Shown here piece after piece: positions 37,029 through 45,055 of a stretch of DNA of 64,000 bases. Source of the stretch: Candidatus Phaeomarinobacter ectocarpi. GTDB lineage: Bacteria > Pseudomonadota > Alphaproteobacteria > CGMCC-115125. How positions within the stretch are numbered: position 1 is the first letter of the stretch; every line of letters starts with the position of its first letter. Under the pieces are notes generated by a model, which was not told the DNA's origin, did not search any database, and saw only the letters and a program-made list of their open reading frames with translations. The stretch lies in contig NZ_HG966617.1 in NCBI RefSeq assembly GCF_000689395.1, forward strand, positions 349,521 through 413,520, read 5' to 3'. The position numbers were made by a program, and so were the translations under genes.

Positions 37029-37337
37029 ATGACTCTGTTTTTGCACTACTACGGGCTTTATGCCGTCAGATTTTCTCACTGGATTAGTGAGGATGCCTTG
37101 AGAGGTGCCATATTCTATGTGTCGGCCGTCTTGTACTTCCCCTTTGTTTGGCTCGTCACGAAGGAAATGTCAGAGGCAGTCCATGTTGTTGCAATGGTTG
37201 TATCCGCCTTCATAGCGGTCTTTCTGCTTTTGTATTTACACTTCACATTTGAGACCAAGCGTAAATCTGCCGAGATGGCGGCCTTTTTGAAAAAGCAAGG
37301 CCGCGGAAGATTTTCACGTAAGCGTTCCAACAAATAA
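37029..37337 (+). CDS. Small membrane protein, unknown
   Basis: A 102-residue protein with two hydrophobic helices (AIFYVSAVLYFPFVWLV, VHVVAMVVSAFIAVFLLLYL) and a strongly basic tail (KKQGRGRFSRKRSNK). No family recognised, and its G+C is lower than that of its neighbours. Ribosome binding is weak (upstream TGATCA), and the start lies 11 bp after the previous gene. A hairpin at 37372 lies beyond its stop. Confidence 0.5.
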   Translation: MTLFLHYYGLYAVRFSHWISEDALRGAIFYVSAVLYFPFVWLVTKEMSEAVHVVAMVVSAFIAVFLLLYLHFTFETKRKSAEMAAFLKKQGRGRFSRKRSNK

Positions 37338-37371
37338 GCACGGCAGAAGTGGAAGGCATCCTCCCGCCTTG

Positions 37372-37394
37372 CCCCTCCGGTCAAGCCGGAGGGG
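37372..37394. terminator. GC-rich hairpin between convergent genes
   Basis: CCCCTCCGG and CCGGAGGGG pair over 9 bp around TCAAG. It lies after the stop of the small membrane gene and just beyond the stop of the convergent PH-domain gene. It can act in both directions, although no T-run is present. Confidence 0.45.
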
Positions 37395-37407
37395 GGCCGG
37401 GGGTGTG

Positions 37408-37869
37408 TCAGGCCGCCGCCACCGGCACCAGCCTGTCTTCTTCTGTCAGCAACAACGGCTCTTCGATGGAGACGTCCAGGCTCTCGATCAGTGCCTTGCG
37501 GAACTCGATGGGCTTTGCAATCGCGGGCAGACCGAAGTCGCCAATGTCGACGCCGCGCACATTGAGTGTGCCGTAGCCAAGGAGACGTCCCAGCAGGCTT
37601 TGCTCCAGCGTAATGGCGTGGATGCGCGCTGCGTTGAACTCGTCCGTGCGCCGCGAGATGAAGCCGCGCTTGTAAATGAAGCGTCTGTTGGTGACGACCA
37701 GTTCCGTCGTCCATTTGCGCATCTGGCGGGAGAAAAACACAGCGACGCCGATCAGCAGCCAACCGGCCAGCAAAAGCCAGGCCCAGGAGATGAAACTATA
37801 CGTCCAGTGAAACCGCCCCCTTGCCAGAATGACTTCCCGGGGCGCAAGCGTAAGTGAAACGTAAGACAT
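37408..37869 (-). CDS. PH domain-containing membrane protein (bPH2/YdbS type)
   Basis: A 153-residue protein with a PH-like domain. It begins MSYVSLTLAPREVILARGRFHWTYSF, has two adjacent hydrophobic helices (AWLLLAGWLLIGVAVFF), and then the bPH2 core ELVVTNRRFIYKRGFISRRTDEFNAARIHAITLEQSLLGRLLGYGTLNVRGV, typical of YdbS/YdbT-like proteins. Function is unproven, perhaps in membrane stress or secretion. Start at 37869 is set by a strong AGGAGGG 7 bases upstream. Two genes converge at its 3' end. Confidence 0.85.
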   Translation of the reverse strand: MSYVSLTLAPREVILARGRFHWTYSFISWAWLLLAGWLLIGVAVFFSRQMRKWTTELVVTNRRFIYKRGFISRRTDEFNAARIHAITLEQSLLGRLLGYGTLNVRGVDIGDFGLPAIAKPIEFRKALIESLDVSIEEPLLLTEEDRLVPVAAA

Positions 37870-38129
37870 ATATTTCCCTCCTATATACGCACATGGTTTG
37901 CCCGATAGCCCACCTGTGCTTCGTGTTGTCTGCATCTCCTTTTGAGTTTCAGTCTTGATGCCCACTGTATATGGGGCCCACTTGGCCTGTATTCGAGCAG
38001 TTTCGGCGACTGTAAATGTCGATTCTGTGTGTCGCGCATTGCATTTGTGTCTGGGCATTTGTGTCCGTTAAGGTTGCTCCCAACAACACACATGAAAACG
38101 ACCAAAAACAGCAATTCGGGAGACGCATC

Positions 38130-39047
38130 ATGGCCAGTGAAGGTCTGAAACAGGTTCTGGAACTCTTGGCGGCAGCCCCCATCGCGGAAGGCGAAAAAAC
38201 CGTTCAGGAACAGCGCGACGGCATGGTGGCAGCAACGGCTGCGTTCCCCGTGGCGGAAGGCGCCATCATTGAGCCGGTGACGGCAAATGGCGTGCCGGGC
38301 GAATGGGTGTCGATGCCGGGCGCGTCTGACAAGCACGCGGTGCTGTATCTGCATGGCGGTGGCTATGTCATCGGCTCGCCGATCACACATCGCTCACTGG
38401 CAGCAGCCATTGCCGGCGAAACAAACTCAAAGCTTCTCGTGATCGACTACCGCATGGGGCCGGAACATGCCTGCCCGGCGGCGATTGATGACGCGGTTGC
38501 GGCGTACCAGTTCCTGCTTGATCAGGGCTATGACGCCGCCAACATCGCGATCTCCGGCGACAGCGCAGGCGGTGGCCTGACCATGGCAACGCTCGTGGCC
38601 CTGCGCGACCAGGGCATGGCCCTGCCGGCAGCCGCCGCACCGATTTCCCCATGGGTCGATCTCACCGGTAACTCACCAACATTGGTGAGCCGCGCTGACG
38701 TGGACCCGATGGTGCAAAAAGACGGCCTGCTTCAGATGGCGGATCACTATCGCGGCAGCCTGCCCAATGACGACCCACGTGTGTCGCCGCTCTTTGCAGA
38801 TCTCAAGGGCCTGCCGCCACTGCTGATCCAGGTGGGGGACCACGAAACCCTGCTCGGTGATTCAGAAGAGCTCGACAAGCGCGCCAAGGCCGCTGGCGTC
38901 GAGAGCACGCTGGAAATCTGGGACGAGATGATCCACGTGTTCCACATGTTCCATTTCATGATGCCCGAAGCCGCAGAAGCCAACCGCCGTATCGGTGAGT
39001 TCTTCCGTACCAAATGGGGTGTCGCAGCTGCGAACGCGGCTGAATAA
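38130..39047 (+). CDS. Alpha/beta hydrolase, hormone-sensitive lipase family
   Basis: A 305-residue HSL-type (family IV) esterase. The oxyanion motif HGGGYV and the nucleophile GDSAGGG (Ser in the ISGDSAGGGLTMA helix) are clear, with the downstream YRMGPEHACPAAIDDAVAAY and the His region EIWDEMIHVFH. It hydrolyses short to medium acyl esters. The C-terminus is Ala-rich. ATG 38130 has GGGAGA upstream. A GST-like gene follows after 2 bp, probably in one operon. Confidence 0.92.
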   Translation: MASEGLKQVLELLAAAPIAEGEKTVQEQRDGMVAATAAFPVAEGAIIEPVTANGVPGEWVSMPGASDKHAVLYLHGGGYVIGSPITHRSLAAAIAGETNSKLLVIDYRMGPEHACPAAIDDAVAAYQFLLDQGYDAANIAISGDSAGGGLTMATLVALRDQGMALPAAAAPISPWVDLTGNSPTLVSRADVDPMVQKDGLLQMADHYRGSLPNDDPRVSPLFADLKGLPPLLIQVGDHETLLGDSEELDKRAKAAGVESTLEIWDEMIHVFHMFHFMMPEAAEANRRIGEFFRTKWGVAAANAAE

Positions 39048-39049
39048 AC

Positions 39050-40141
39050 ATGGGTCAAAATACGCTGTATGGCGGCGCCATTTCCCTCTACACGGGCAAG
39101 GCACGCGCCTATATGGACTGGAAACAGGTTCCGTATACGGAAGTTCTGGCCAATGTGGATGTCTATAAGGGCATCATTCTGCCTCGCGTTGGCTGGCCGG
39201 TGATCCCGGTTCTGGTCACCGACAAGGATGAGACGGTCCAGGACACGACCGAGATCATTGACCACTTCGAGGCCCTGGACCCCGATCCGTCGATCTATCC
39301 TTCGGGCTCGGCCCAGAAGATGGCCGCGTTGCTGATTGAAGTCTTCGGTGACGAATGGATGAAGCTTCCCGCGATGCATTATCGCTGGAACTACAATGAA
39401 GACTGGATCCTCACCCAGTTCGGGGCGCTTTCCGCTCCTGATGCGTCGCCGGAAGAGCAGCGCGAAATTGGTGAAAAACGCGCGGGTCCTTTCAGGGGCT
39501 CGCTGCCTTTCCTGGGTGTGCTGCCGGAAACCCGCAGCGCCATCGAGGAAAGCTACGAAGCGTTGCTTGCCGATATGAGCACGCATTTCGAAACCCACGA
39601 TTATCTCTTCGGCTCGCGACCGTCGATTGGCGACTACGGTCTCATCGGTCCGCTCTATGCGCACAACTACCGTGACCCCAAGTCAGGCGAGATGATGAAG
39701 GCTACAGCGCCACGGGTCGCGCGGTGGGTTGAGCGTATGGTGAAGTCACCGACACCGCGCGGCGGTGAGTTTCTCGCCAATGACGAAGTGCCAGACACGA
39801 TCATTCCGCTGCTCAACCGCTTTGCAGTCGAGTATCTGCCGGTGCTCGAAAAAACGGTAGCAGCCTTCAACGCCTGGGCGGCAGACAATGCATCAGGCAC
39901 CGAAGTGCCGCGCGCCCTGGGCGTGCATGAGTTCACCCTTGGCGGCGTGACGGCTGAACGCGCGATCTTCACGTTCGACCTGTGGATGCTGCAGCGCCCG
40001 CTGGATTTCTATGCGAGCCTCAAAGGGGCGAACAAAGAGGCCGTGGATGCGATGCTCGAAAAGTCTGGCCTGTCGGGCATCACCCGGATGCCTGCCTATC
40101 CACGCATCGCCCGTCCAAACTTCAAAACCGCCCTCGCCTAA
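39050..40141 (+). CDS. Glutathione S-transferase family protein
   Basis: A 363-residue GST-like protein, longer than a standard GST. The thioredoxin-fold N-terminus is LYGGAISLYTGKARAYMDWKQVPYTEVLANV with VPVL-like strand IPVLVTDKDETVQDTTEIIDHFE (cis-Pro and Asp region). Helical GST_C sequence follows, e.g. YLFGSRPSIGDYGLIGPLYAHNY, then an extra region at the end. A role in conjugation or in ester/aldehyde detoxification beside the hydrolase is plausible. It follows the hydrolase by 2 bp. Confidence 0.85.
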   Translation: MGQNTLYGGAISLYTGKARAYMDWKQVPYTEVLANVDVYKGIILPRVGWPVIPVLVTDKDETVQDTTEIIDHFEALDPDPSIYPSGSAQKMAALLIEVFGDEWMKLPAMHYRWNYNEDWILTQFGALSAPDASPEEQREIGEKRAGPFRGSLPFLGVLPETRSAIEESYEALLADMSTHFETHDYLFGSRPSIGDYGLIGPLYAHNYRDPKSGEMMKATAPRVARWVERMVKSPTPRGGEFLANDEVPDTIIPLLNRFAVEYLPVLEKTVAAFNAWAADNASGTEVPRALGVHEFTLGGVTAERAIFTFDLWMLQRPLDFYASLKGANKEAVDAMLEKSGLSGITRMPAYPRIARPNFKTALA

Positions 40142-40147
40142 GGGCTA

Positions 40148-40176
40148 TTGAATGCACCACCGGGGCTCACTAGATT
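40148..40176 (+). promoter_or_regulatory. Candidate promoter of the EncFtn gene
   Basis: TTGAAT (40148-40153), exactly 17 bases, then TAGATT (40171-40176). The predicted transcription start near 40183 falls inside the hairpin below, so the EncFtn mRNA would begin after the first arm and would not form the terminator. Confidence 0.45.
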
Positions 40177-40206
40177 AGACATGTTCTAATCTAGTGAGCC
40201 TCTTTT
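40164..40206. promoter_or_regulatory. Perfect 16-bp hairpin with T-run: terminator and possible Irr-box
   Basis: The arms run 40164-40179 and 40185-40200, are exactly complementary around CATGT, and are followed by TCTTTTT. As RNA this is a strong intrinsic terminator for the GST operon. As DNA its centre, TTAGACATGTTCTAA, matches the alphaproteobacterial Irr-box TTTAGAA-N3-TTCTAAA at most defined positions and overlaps a promoter -10. The next gene is an iron-storage homologue, which suits Irr control. Confidence 0.6.
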
Positions 40207-40226
40207 TCCAGCAACGGAGCATCCCC

Positions 40227-40535
40227 ATGTCGAGCGAAGGCCTGCACGAGCCCATTGAAAAGCTGAGCGAGAAAACGCTCAACATGCACCGCGCCATTGT
40301 GTCCTTGATGGAAGAACTGGAAGCCGCTGACTGGTATCGCCAGCGCGCTGACGGCTGCTCGGACGAGGCGCTCAAGAAAATCCTCACGCACAATATGAAT
40401 GAGGAAATTGAGCATGCCGTCATGGTGATGGAATGGTTGCGCCGCAACGACGAGGTGTTCGCGCGTGAAATGAAAGAACGTCTGTTCACGGACGATCCCA
40501 TCGTGCAGCCGCATAGCCATCCAGACGCGCACTAA
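40227..40535 (+). CDS. EncFtn-type encapsulated ferritin-like protein (lone)
   Basis: A 102-residue protein close to Rhodospirillum rubrum EncFtn, the ferroxidase normally packed in encapsulin shells. Residues Glu29, Glu30, Glu32, Trp36, Glu60 and His63 match the EncFtn iron sites (Glu31, Glu32, Glu34, Trp38, Glu62, His65 by two-residue offset), in MEELEAADWY and NMNEEIEHAV. The protein ends right after DDPIVQPHSHPDAH and lacks the C-terminal shell-targeting tail; there is no encapsulin gene beside it. It may act as a free ferroxidase. Start 40227 (MSSEGLHEP) matches the family N-terminus; TTG 40194 is excluded. Confidence 0.9.
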   Translation: MSSEGLHEPIEKLSEKTLNMHRAIVSLMEELEAADWYRQRADGCSDEALKKILTHNMNEEIEHAVMVMEWLRRNDEVFAREMKERLFTDDPIVQPHSHPDAH

Positions 40536-40645
40536 CACGTCAAACAAGAAGACTTGCCGCCACCCGTCCACTTGCTAGACTTGGGTCCAACAAGTGACCC
40601 GGCACAAGCCGGGCTGCCCGCCAAAGGGCATCACGGGAGGCAGAA

Positions 40646-41509
40646 ATGGACTACACGCAGATCACGTATCACCGTGACGGCGCGCTGGGCGTCGTCACCA
40701 TGAACCGTCCAGACAAACTCAACGCCTGGACGCCGCGTATGGCTGAGGAAATGGCCCATGCGTTTGAGTCCGCCAACAATGACACGGATGTCTCCTGCAT
40801 CGTTTTGACCGGTGAAGGCCGCGGCTTTTGCGCCGGCGCTGACATGGAAGAGACCTTCCAATCCCGCATTGATGGCGTCGACCCGGGCAAGGATACCGCC
40901 GGAGGGTCGGGCGGGCTGCCGGCTAACCTCGACTGGATCGGGCTTGTACGATCTTCCAAGCCAATGATCGCTGCCGTCAACGGGCCAGCGGTTGGTATCG
41001 GTGTTACGCAGATTTTGCCTTTTGACGTCATCATCGCGGCCGATCATGCCAAGTTCGGACTGGTGTTCGTCAAGGTCGGCATCGTCCCCGAACTCGCATC
41101 TTCGCACTTCGCCACGGCCCGCATGGGCTTTGGCAAGACCAGCGAAATGATGCTGTCCGGCAAGCTCTACACTGGCGCTGAAGTTGCTGAGTTTGGTCTC
41201 GCCAACTATGCGGTTCCTGCCGAGCAACTCTGGGACAAGGTGCGCGAAGTCGCAGACATGTTCGACGCCAATCCGCAGCCTATGATGCGGATGACCAAGG
41301 AACTCCTGTCTCAGAACATGGCCGAGCACGACATGGCGCTGGTGCAGCGGCGCGAAACAGATGCCCTCAAAGAGTGCTGGACCATGGCGGAACACCATGA
41401 GGCAGTGGATGCCTTCCTCAACAAGCGTGACCCGGACTTCAAGGCGGCCGCATCGCGGGCCCGGACTGCAGCAGAGAAGTCTGCAGCCAAGAAGTCAGCC
41501 GCAGAATGA
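40646..41509 (+). CDS. Enoyl-CoA hydratase/isomerase family protein
   Basis: A 287-residue crotonase-fold protein. NRPDKLNAWTPRM, RGFCAGADMEE and GIVPELASSHFATARMGF are the expected substrate and oxyanion regions; the second catalytic Glu is in VPE. It hydrates trans-2-enoyl-CoA or acts on a related acyl-CoA. The C-terminus is a basic Ala/Lys tail (AAEKSAAKKSAAE). GGGAGG precedes ATG. It overlaps the next gene by 4 bases (ATGA). Confidence 0.93.
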   Translation: MDYTQITYHRDGALGVVTMNRPDKLNAWTPRMAEEMAHAFESANNDTDVSCIVLTGEGRGFCAGADMEETFQSRIDGVDPGKDTAGGSGGLPANLDWIGLVRSSKPMIAAVNGPAVGIGVTQILPFDVIIAADHAKFGLVFVKVGIVPELASSHFATARMGFGKTSEMMLSGKLYTGAEVAEFGLANYAVPAEQLWDKVREVADMFDANPQPMMRMTKELLSQNMAEHDMALVQRRETDALKECWTMAEHHEAVDAFLNKRDPDFKAAASRARTAAEKSAAKKSAAE

Positions 41510-42354
41510 GTGTGCTCGACATTCAGCATCGTGATGGCGTTGCGTATCTCACCCTGGCGCGGCCTGAAAAGCGAAACGCTCTCTCGCTTGCCCTGCAGCA
41601 GGAGCTATCTGATGCCCTGTGGGATGCGGATGAACGCACGGACATTCACTGTGCCGTCATAAGCGGGCAGGGCACGGACTTCTGTGCGGGCTATGACCTC
41701 GCCGAGCGCCCGCCCCGCGACGAAACAAAGCGCGGTGTCAAGACAATCGATGACGACATCTGGCAGCTTGAACGCCAGCAGCGCCTGCGCATGACGATCT
41801 TTGACATGCACAAGCCGGTGATCGCTGCCATACACGGTCGGTGTCTGGCTGGGGGAACGGATCTGGCTTTTCTGGCCGACATGGTGGTTGCCGCTGACGA
41901 CGCAACAATCGCATTTCCGCCCGCTCGTGACCTGGGGTCGCTGCCAAACCAGATGTGGCTCTATCACTGCGGGCCGCAATGGGCCAAGCGGTTGCTGCTG
42001 ACAGGCGACAGCATTACCGGCAAGGATGCAGCTCAGATTGGGCTGGTGCTCAAATCTGTGCCAGCGGATGAGTTGACAGCTGAGGTGGAACATCTCGCGC
42101 AGCGTCTCGCGATGATCGATCCGGATTTGCTCACCACACAAAAGCGTATCGTCAATCTTGGGCTGGAACTGATGGGCGCACGCACCCTGCAGCGCCTGGC
42201 CTGTGAAAACGATGCGCGCGGCCATCGCGCCAAGGCGGCGGACACATTCCGCGCCAACGTAAGAGACAAAGGCCTCAAGGCCGCATTCGCGGAGCGCGAC
42301 GACAAGTTCGGCGCAAGCTTTGTGGATCCCAATGCGCCGGAACACGGCAAGTAA
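41506..42354 (+). CDS. Enoyl-CoA hydratase-related protein
   Basis: A 282-residue crotonase-fold protein translated from the ATGA overlap with the previous hydratase. It has LARPEKRNALSLAL, DFCAGYDLAE and an oxyanion loop IHGRCLAGGTDLAF. The second catalytic region is PPARDLGSLPNQMW, where the usual Glu is not evident, so its reaction may differ from plain hydration. Partner of the upstream hydratase and of the hydrolase 24 bp downstream, all co-oriented. Confidence 0.88.
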   Translation: MSVLDIQHRDGVAYLTLARPEKRNALSLALQQELSDALWDADERTDIHCAVISGQGTDFCAGYDLAERPPRDETKRGVKTIDDDIWQLERQQRLRMTIFDMHKPVIAAIHGRCLAGGTDLAFLADMVVAADDATIAFPPARDLGSLPNQMWLYHCGPQWAKRLLLTGDSITGKDAAQIGLVLKSVPADELTAEVEHLAQRLAMIDPDLLTTQKRIVNLGLELMGARTLQRLACENDARGHRAKAADTFRANVRDKGLKAAFAERDDKFGASFVDPNAPEHGK

Positions 42355-42378
42355 TCCTCATCATTCTGGAGCAACACC

Positions 42379-43551
42379 ATGGCCAAGACCTACGACGTCG
42401 AGCGTGAGGCGCTCTTCCTGCACTGGACCGAGAAGTCAGCCTTCAAGGAAACCTATGCGGGCGCTATGGACACGGTGGTGGTCGAAGGCCAGCACCTGAA
42501 ACCCAAGGGGTCGACCAGCAAGACGGTGCTGGTGTTCATGCATCCAACCGGCACGATGAACCTGCTGCCCATGCCAAACGCCCTGGCGGCGGCGGGCATT
42601 CCCTGCCTCACCTGCGGCAGTCGGTATCCGCACAATGATACGGCGCTGATCATGGAAAAAGTGATCCTCGATCTGGGTCACTACATCCGCTACGCCAAGG
42701 AGAAGCTGGGCTACGAAAAGGTCATTCTTGCCGGCTGGTCTGGCGGCGGGTCTCTGTCGATGTTCTATCAATCGCAGGCGGAAAACCCGACCATCGAAGC
42801 CACGCCGGCCGGTGACCCTGTGGATGTCGTGGGAGCGGGCCTCATTCCCGCCGACGCAGTGCTGCAGCTCGCAGCCCATGTCAGCCGCGCGATCATTCTG
42901 ACCGAGTGGCTGGACCCGGCTGTGGCGGACGAACTGGATCCTGAAAAGCGGATCAGGGAGCTGGATCTCTACGATCCTGAAGCGCCCAACCAGCCGCCCT
43001 ATTCAAAGGACTTTCTGGAAACCTATCGTGCCGCGCAGATCGCCCGGTCTCAAAGCATTGACGACTGGGTGCGTGAAAAGCTGGCGCACTTCAAAGCCAC
43101 AGGTCGAGAAAACGAAGAGCATTGTTTTGTTGTGTACGGCACAATGGCGGACCCGCGCTGGCTGGACCTCTCGGTTGATCCCAACGATCGCAAGGGCCCC
43201 AACTGGTGCTTCATGGGTATTCCCAAAACGGTCAACATGATGCCCGCCGGGCTTGCGCGTTTCAGCTCCTTGCGCGCCTGGCTGTCGCAATGGTCCTACA
43301 AGGAAAGCCGGGCCGATGGCCCCAAATGCGCCGCAGGTATCAAGGCGCCGTTCCTCGTGATCGATAACTCAGCGGACGATGGCTGTACGCCAAGTCATGC
43401 GGATCGCATCTATGCGGGTATCGGCCATGACGACAAGGAGCGTCATACGATCCAGGGCGCGACCCATTACTATATCGGCCAGCCGGACAAGATGGGCGAA
43501 GCCGTGAAAATCATCATCGACTGGCTGGGGCGCAAGAACATGCTGGCCTAG
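42379..43551 (+). CDS. Alpha/beta hydrolase
   Basis: A 390-residue hydrolase. The nucleophile elbow is GWSGGGS, the oxyanion region is FMHPTGTMNLLPM, and the C-terminus shows the Asp/His pair region VIDNSADDGCTPSHAD and GATHYYIGQ. The large cap region is characteristic of long hydrolases. It follows the two crotonases by 24 bp and could act on a CoA-derived or ester intermediate. The substrate is not predictable. Confidence 0.85.
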   Translation: MAKTYDVEREALFLHWTEKSAFKETYAGAMDTVVVEGQHLKPKGSTSKTVLVFMHPTGTMNLLPMPNALAAAGIPCLTCGSRYPHNDTALIMEKVILDLGHYIRYAKEKLGYEKVILAGWSGGGSLSMFYQSQAENPTIEATPAGDPVDVVGAGLIPADAVLQLAAHVSRAIILTEWLDPAVADELDPEKRIRELDLYDPEAPNQPPYSKDFLETYRAAQIARSQSIDDWVREKLAHFKATGRENEEHCFVVYGTMADPRWLDLSVDPNDRKGPNWCFMGIPKTVNMMPAGLARFSSLRAWLSQWSYKESRADGPKCAAGIKAPFLVIDNSADDGCTPSHADRIYAGIGHDDKERHTIQGATHYYIGQPDKMGEAVKIIIDWLGRKNMLA

Positions 43552-43630
43552 GCCGGCCGTTGGAACGCATCACATTTCGGTCCCATTCAACGCCTAGAAG
43601 GCAAATCGGGTGCCGGAAGGGGTGTATTCC

Positions 43631-44104
43631 ATGATCACGGCAAAACAGTTTTTTATCTCCGCCGTCTTATGCGCAGCGATGGTTCCGTTGAGCGCGACCG
43701 CTCAGGCAGGCCTTTTTGAGGCGCAAGCGGAAGAGACCGGTCGCTACACGATGGAACCGGTTGATGGCGGGTTTCTCCGGCTCGACACACAAACCGGTGC
43801 GGTCTCCGTATGCTCGGGCAGCGGTGATGCCTGGTCCTGCACACCGGCCCAGGATGAGCGCTCAAAGCTTGAAGAAGAAAACGCGCAGCTGCGCGCGGAC
43901 AATCTGGCCCTGCGCGAACAGATCAGTGAGCTGGGTGAAAAGCCGAATGTGACCACGCCCGAAGATGTGGACGCGGCCATGGACGCCTTCGAGACCGTGG
44001 CAGAGCGCTTCGGACGCATCATCAAAATCATGCGCCGCGAGATGGAAGAGCTCGACCAGGACCTCAACGCACCGGCTGACCAGGATACAGACCCCGCCAA
44101 TTAA
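43631..44104 (+). CDS. Secreted hypothetical protein with coiled coil
   Basis: A 157-residue protein with a signal peptide (MITAKQFFISAVLCAAMVPLSATAQA). The mature part has a small domain with MEPVDGGFLRLDTQTGAVSVC, with two cysteines that could pair, followed by a coiled coil (SKLEEENAQLRADNLALREQI) and an acidic end. It probably works in the periplasm; no family recognised. ATG 43631 is the start of the signal peptide. It converges with the thioesterase-like gene 9 bp away. Confidence 0.72.
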   Translation: MITAKQFFISAVLCAAMVPLSATAQAGLFEAQAEETGRYTMEPVDGGFLRLDTQTGAVSVCSGSGDAWSCTPAQDERSKLEEENAQLRADNLALREQISELGEKPNVTTPEDVDAAMDAFETVAERFGRIIKIMRREMEELDQDLNAPADQDTDPAN

Positions 44105-44113
44105 AGGCATCTG

Positions 44114-45037
44114 CTACGCGCCAATGCCCTCAACCAGCTGGCTTTCAAGATGTGCGCGCATGGCGTCTGGAATACCGATGGCTTTGCGGGCCACCAGATC
44201 AAGCGTCACTGCAACGGCTTCTGCCGTGGCAACTGCCTTGCCTGTTTCCATATCAAACATCCAGTGCGCCCAGGTGTAGGTCTTGGGTCCCACATGTTTG
44301 AGGCCACTGCGCAGGGTGAGAATGTCCCCTTCCTTGGGCCAGCTGCGATAGACAAAGCGGTACTCAAGGGCAGCGCCGCCAATGTTTGGATCGTTGGACC
44401 GATCATCCCCACGGGTCTGTGACAACAGGTTGGCAATGGAGTCCGAGACCAGACCCATGAAATGCTGCTGGTTCATGTAGCCATGCGGGTTGCACTGGTT
44501 GGGTTTAACCGTGCCCTGCCATGTATAGACCATGCCCATGTCGTCTGCCTGCGCCAGCGTCGGCGCGTCTACGGGAGGACCCATGTCCAGGCCGCGAGGT
44601 TGACCATGGGTCGGCAGGTCGACCGTGTGAGCCTTGATGGCAGCATCCATGCTGGCCGGCAAAGGTTGTGGCTCGCGCGTTTGCGCATCCACGAGAATAA
44701 CATCCGCATTGATGGTAGCCGACACAACGCCCGATGCCGAATTGGTCAGCTCTTCATAGACTTTGAGTGTATCGCCATCACGTCCAGTGATGCCACCTTC
44801 GAGTGTCAGCCCGGCGCCGGGGCGCTGCTCACGATGAAACCGGATATGGTGTTCACGCGGCAGCAGAACGCGGCTGGTCTGCCGCGCCACTGTCGGCCCA
44901 TGCCCCAGGTGATGCGACAGCACAGACAGGCCCTCATTGGCCTTGGCCACATAGAACTGCACGTTCATGTGCCCCATATCGTCACATTCCCATGTCTGCA
45001 CACTTGAGCGCAGCAGCGGCACCAGATTGGTCATCAA
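44114..45037 (-). CDS. Double-hotdog thioesterase-like protein
   Basis: A 307-residue protein with two hotdog halves. The first has ECDDMGHMNVQFYVAKANEGLS and LPREHHIRFHREQRPG; the second has NPHGYMNQQHFMGLVSDSIANLL. The D-x-x-GHMN motif is the active-site helix of 4HBT-type acyl-CoA thioesterases, where Asp acts as a base. It likely cleaves an acyl-CoA. A paralogue lies 18 bp upstream (45056-45859), in one unit behind a TetR regulator. Start ATG 45037 (or 45034). Confidence 0.85.
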   Translation of the reverse strand: MMTNLVPLLRSSVQTWECDDMGHMNVQFYVAKANEGLSVLSHHLGHGPTVARQTSRVLLPREHHIRFHREQRPGAGLTLEGGITGRDGDTLKVYEELTNSASGVVSATINADVILVDAQTREPQPLPASMDAAIKAHTVDLPTHGQPRGLDMGPPVDAPTLAQADDMGMVYTWQGTVKPNQCNPHGYMNQQHFMGLVSDSIANLLSQTRGDDRSNDPNIGGAALEYRFVYRSWPKEGDILTLRSGLKHVGPKTYTWAHWMFDMETGKAVATAEAVAVTLDLVARKAIGIPDAMRAHLESQLVEGIGA

Positions 45038-45055
45038 AGAAACTCCGAATACGAA

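Noticed and set aside
37372-37394. Hairpin as part of a CRISPR repeat
   Set aside because: A single copy with no repetition on either side.
40631-41398. A 255-residue minus-strand open frame opposite enoyl-CoA hydratase
   Set aside because: Shadow of the crotonase gene, which has clear motifs and a ribosome-binding site on the plus strand.
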